A DNA stretch of 64,000 nt from positions 62,955-126,954 of the forward strand of contig CAKOGP040000557.1 in the NCBI GenBank assembly GCA_933822405.4. The letters are read 5' to 3'. Of the stretch, positions 62,614-64,000 are shown piece by piece (the stretch's first letter is position 1; every line of letters starts with the position of its first letter). Under the pieces are notes generated by a model. That model did not search any database and had not been told where the DNA came from. It saw nothing but the letters and a program-made list of their open reading frames with translations. Source of the stretch: Cylindrotheca closterium (taxonomy: Eukaryota > Bacillariophyta > Bacillariophyceae > Bacillariales > Bacillariaceae). The translations under genes and the position numbers were made by a program.

Positions 62614-62740
62614 AATCTGTTACTACAAATAATGATGTAATGGATCCAATGAATCTAATGAAACCTGGAGTAATAGGCCTATCATCCAAGTTTGGTTGCA
62701 AACAACGAATGAGATAGGTTAGTACAATTTAAAATGATGT
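62545..62740 (+). repeat. 95-bp tandem duplication over the end of dld
   Basis: Copy 1 (62545-62639) covers the last 23 codons and the first 26 bases of the 3' flank. Copy 2 (62640-about 62740) repeats ATGGATCCAATGAAT, CCTGGAGTAATAGGCCTATC, ATCCAAGTTTGGTTGCAAA and the flank with scattered mismatches. Confidence 0.85.
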
Positions 62741-62927
62741 AGTACGTTAAGTCGAATTCGTGACTGGATTTGTTCCCGTCGGACGTACGCCAGTCTTCCG
62801 ATCTGCTCATCTTTTGACGACACATCTTACCCTTGGATCCTGTGCCGTACATCTGTTGCATTCGATCAACGATATCTACGGATAACTACAGGCTTCTACT
62901 CCTCACAGCGGACACGTAACACCTAAC
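62614..62927. other. Intergenic between dld and ubiE/menG, with the second copy of the tandem duplication
   Basis: The only recognisable content is copy 2 of the dld-end duplication and the promoter and leader of the methyltransferase. Confidence 0.5.
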
Positions 62928-63824
62928 ATGCTGAAAGTGGTATCGATTGTTTTCATTATTCCAGTGTTGGCTTCGGTAATTTTGAATATGATTTTTGAAA
63001 AACCGCCGACCGATCACGGAAAGGGAACCATGTTCGATATGATTGCTAATCGATATGATTTCATAAATCGTGCCCTTGCCCTGAATATGGATATTGGATG
63101 GAGAAAACGAATGATTGCCGAGGTAGCATCCCAAGGAAGCCTTTTCGATGCCAGCGTTAGGGGGCAAGATAGTGCTAAGGTGTTAGATTTGGCAACTGGT
63201 ACTGCTGATGTCGCTATTCTCTTTGCCGAAGCTCACCGAGACACGAAAGTCGAAGGAGGCATAAAGCGGGGCCTTAATATTCTTGGTATTGATCCATCCA
63301 TAAATATGATTACGGTTGGGAGGGAAAAGATAGCGTCCAAGAATCTCTCTGACTCAGTTGTCCTAGAGCTTGGAGACGTACGAAATTTACAAGATCTTTC
63401 AGAAAATACTTTCGAAGCTGCAACCATGTCTTTTGGCATTCGAAATGTTCCCGAGAAAGAGCATGCCTTGTGCGAGATTCACCGTGTTCTCAAAAAAGAA
63501 ACTGAGAATAATGTTGGGGCAAAGTTTGGAATTTTGGAGTTTTCTGAGCCAGGCGAAGATTCTGGATTCATGGGTGCTGGCGCGAGACTGTTCATTCGAC
63601 ATGTTGTCCCTGTTCTGGGAGCTATTTTAAGTGGAGCACCAAGGGAGTATATGCATTTACAAAACTCTATCAAGGAGTTCCCCTCGCCAAAAGAGTTCGT
63701 TACTTTGATGGAGGGTCTAAAATGTGGAGAGAATGGGAACGGGAGCTTCAGAGTTGACAATCTGATACAAATGAACTTTGGGAGCGTACAGTTGTATCTT
63801 TCGACACCAATAGATAAAAGCTAA
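62928..63824 (+). CDS. ubiE: UbiE/MenG-type quinone C-methyltransferase
   Basis: An intronless gene of 298 residues. A hydrophobic N-terminus (1-22) may be a signal anchor or plastid signal peptide. The methyltransferase core is complete: MFDMIANRYDFINRALALNMDIGWRKRM, then VLDLATGTADVAI (SAM motif I), LGIDPS, then DLSENTFEAATMSFGIRNVPEK (the FGxRN block specific to UbiE/MenG/COQ5), FGILEFSEP and a C-terminal block with YMHLQNSIKEFPSPKEF. It methylates the ring of a quinone precursor in ubiquinone, menaquinone or phylloquinone synthesis. The leader suggests the plastid phylloquinone version (MenG), but mitochondrial COQ5 cannot be excluded. Confidence 0.93.
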   Translation: MLKVVSIVFIIPVLASVILNMIFEKPPTDHGKGTMFDMIANRYDFINRALALNMDIGWRKRMIAEVASQGSLFDASVRGQDSAKVLDLATGTADVAILFAEAHRDTKVEGGIKRGLNILGIDPSINMITVGREKIASKNLSDSVVLELGDVRNLQDLSENTFEAATMSFGIRNVPEKEHALCEIHRVLKKETENNVGAKFGILEFSEPGEDSGFMGAGARLFIRHVVPVLGAILSGAPREYMHLQNSIKEFPSPKEFVTLMEGLKCGENGNGSFRVDNLIQMNFGSVQLYLSTPIDKS

Positions 63825-63831
63825 TCTGCAA

Positions 63832-63864
63832 CTACTGTACTGGTACTGTACGCTACTCGTACCG
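63832..63864. repeat. Compound GTAC motifs downstream of ubiE
   Basis: CTACTGTACTGGTACTGTACG is followed by CTCGTACCG, with TACAGTACAG further on at 63973-63982. Confidence 0.5.
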
Positions 63865-64000
63865 TTGAGTGATCAATGCTCAATTTCGAAAATTTGGTCG
63901 TGACTAGATGATGAATCATCGCCAGCGTGAATCAATATTATCATTGACTGACTCATCTGAAAAAACGTCATACAGTACAGTGCGGTAGGAAAGGCAGTTC

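Overview
The window is nuclear DNA of a photosynthetic stramenopile, almost certainly a diatom and probably a pennate one; the genus is not resolved. The case rests on many short GT-AG introns, a DUF6824-type protein, LRR proteins with a short N-terminal cytoplasmic tail, plastid CPN20 co-chaperonins whose signal peptides are followed by Phe (the ASAFAP-like rule), a V-type H+-pyrophosphatase and a mitochondrial complex I subunit. There are no operons, rRNA genes or recognisable tRNAs. One 333-base assembly gap lies at 44177-44509. Gene density is high, about 40 protein genes in 64 kb, many in divergent pairs.

Layout. 1-12 kb: the 3' end of a partial gene, a Ser-rich unknown, NDUFA1 (complex I), GALE, an ABHD17-type depalmitoylase, RBM42, proteasome ATPase Rpt1, NIP7, a REXO4-type exonuclease and a DUF6824 protein. 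12-27 kb: two paralogous membrane LRR proteins, an NTT/TLC-like transporter, transaldolase, a RanBP2 zinc-finger protein, a plastid-targeted unknown, a head-to-head pair of CPN20 genes, and a 1.8 kb gene-free interval that looks like a decayed piggyBac-type element. 27-44 kb: mitoribosomal mS29, a diatom Cys-cluster protein, a 980-residue fusion of a condensation-type acyltransferase with a membrane segment and a lipocalin, a CS-domain protein, a secreted intradiol dioxygenase-like protein, an F-box plus OmpA-like protein, a secretory-pathway JmjC-ankyrin protein, a TLC-domain protein, mevalonate diphosphate decarboxylase and a small plastid-type protein. 44-64 kb: an IMP1-like signal peptidase, H+-pyrophosphatase, WDR24 (GATOR2), a GtrA-like membrane protein, a lectin/GH99-like type II membrane protein, a PWI/RGG RNA-binding protein, a DUF1244-MogA fusion, Dld-type D-lactate dehydrogenase and a UbiE/MenG methyltransferase.

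The genes are mainly housekeeping and act independently: protein turnover (Rpt1), ribosome assembly (NIP7, mS29), organelle folding and import (CPN20, IMP1-like), central carbon (transaldolase, GALE, Dld), isoprenoids (MVD) and nutrient signalling (WDR24). The most unusual items are the acyltransferase-lipocalin fusion, the DUF1244-MogA fusion, an 11-nt microexon between two homologous 84-nt introns in the ABHD17 gene, and compound palindromes built from GGTACC/GTAC units that recur in intergenic DNA. I did exon joins by eye from splice signals, frame and family alignment; I checked every join for phase.
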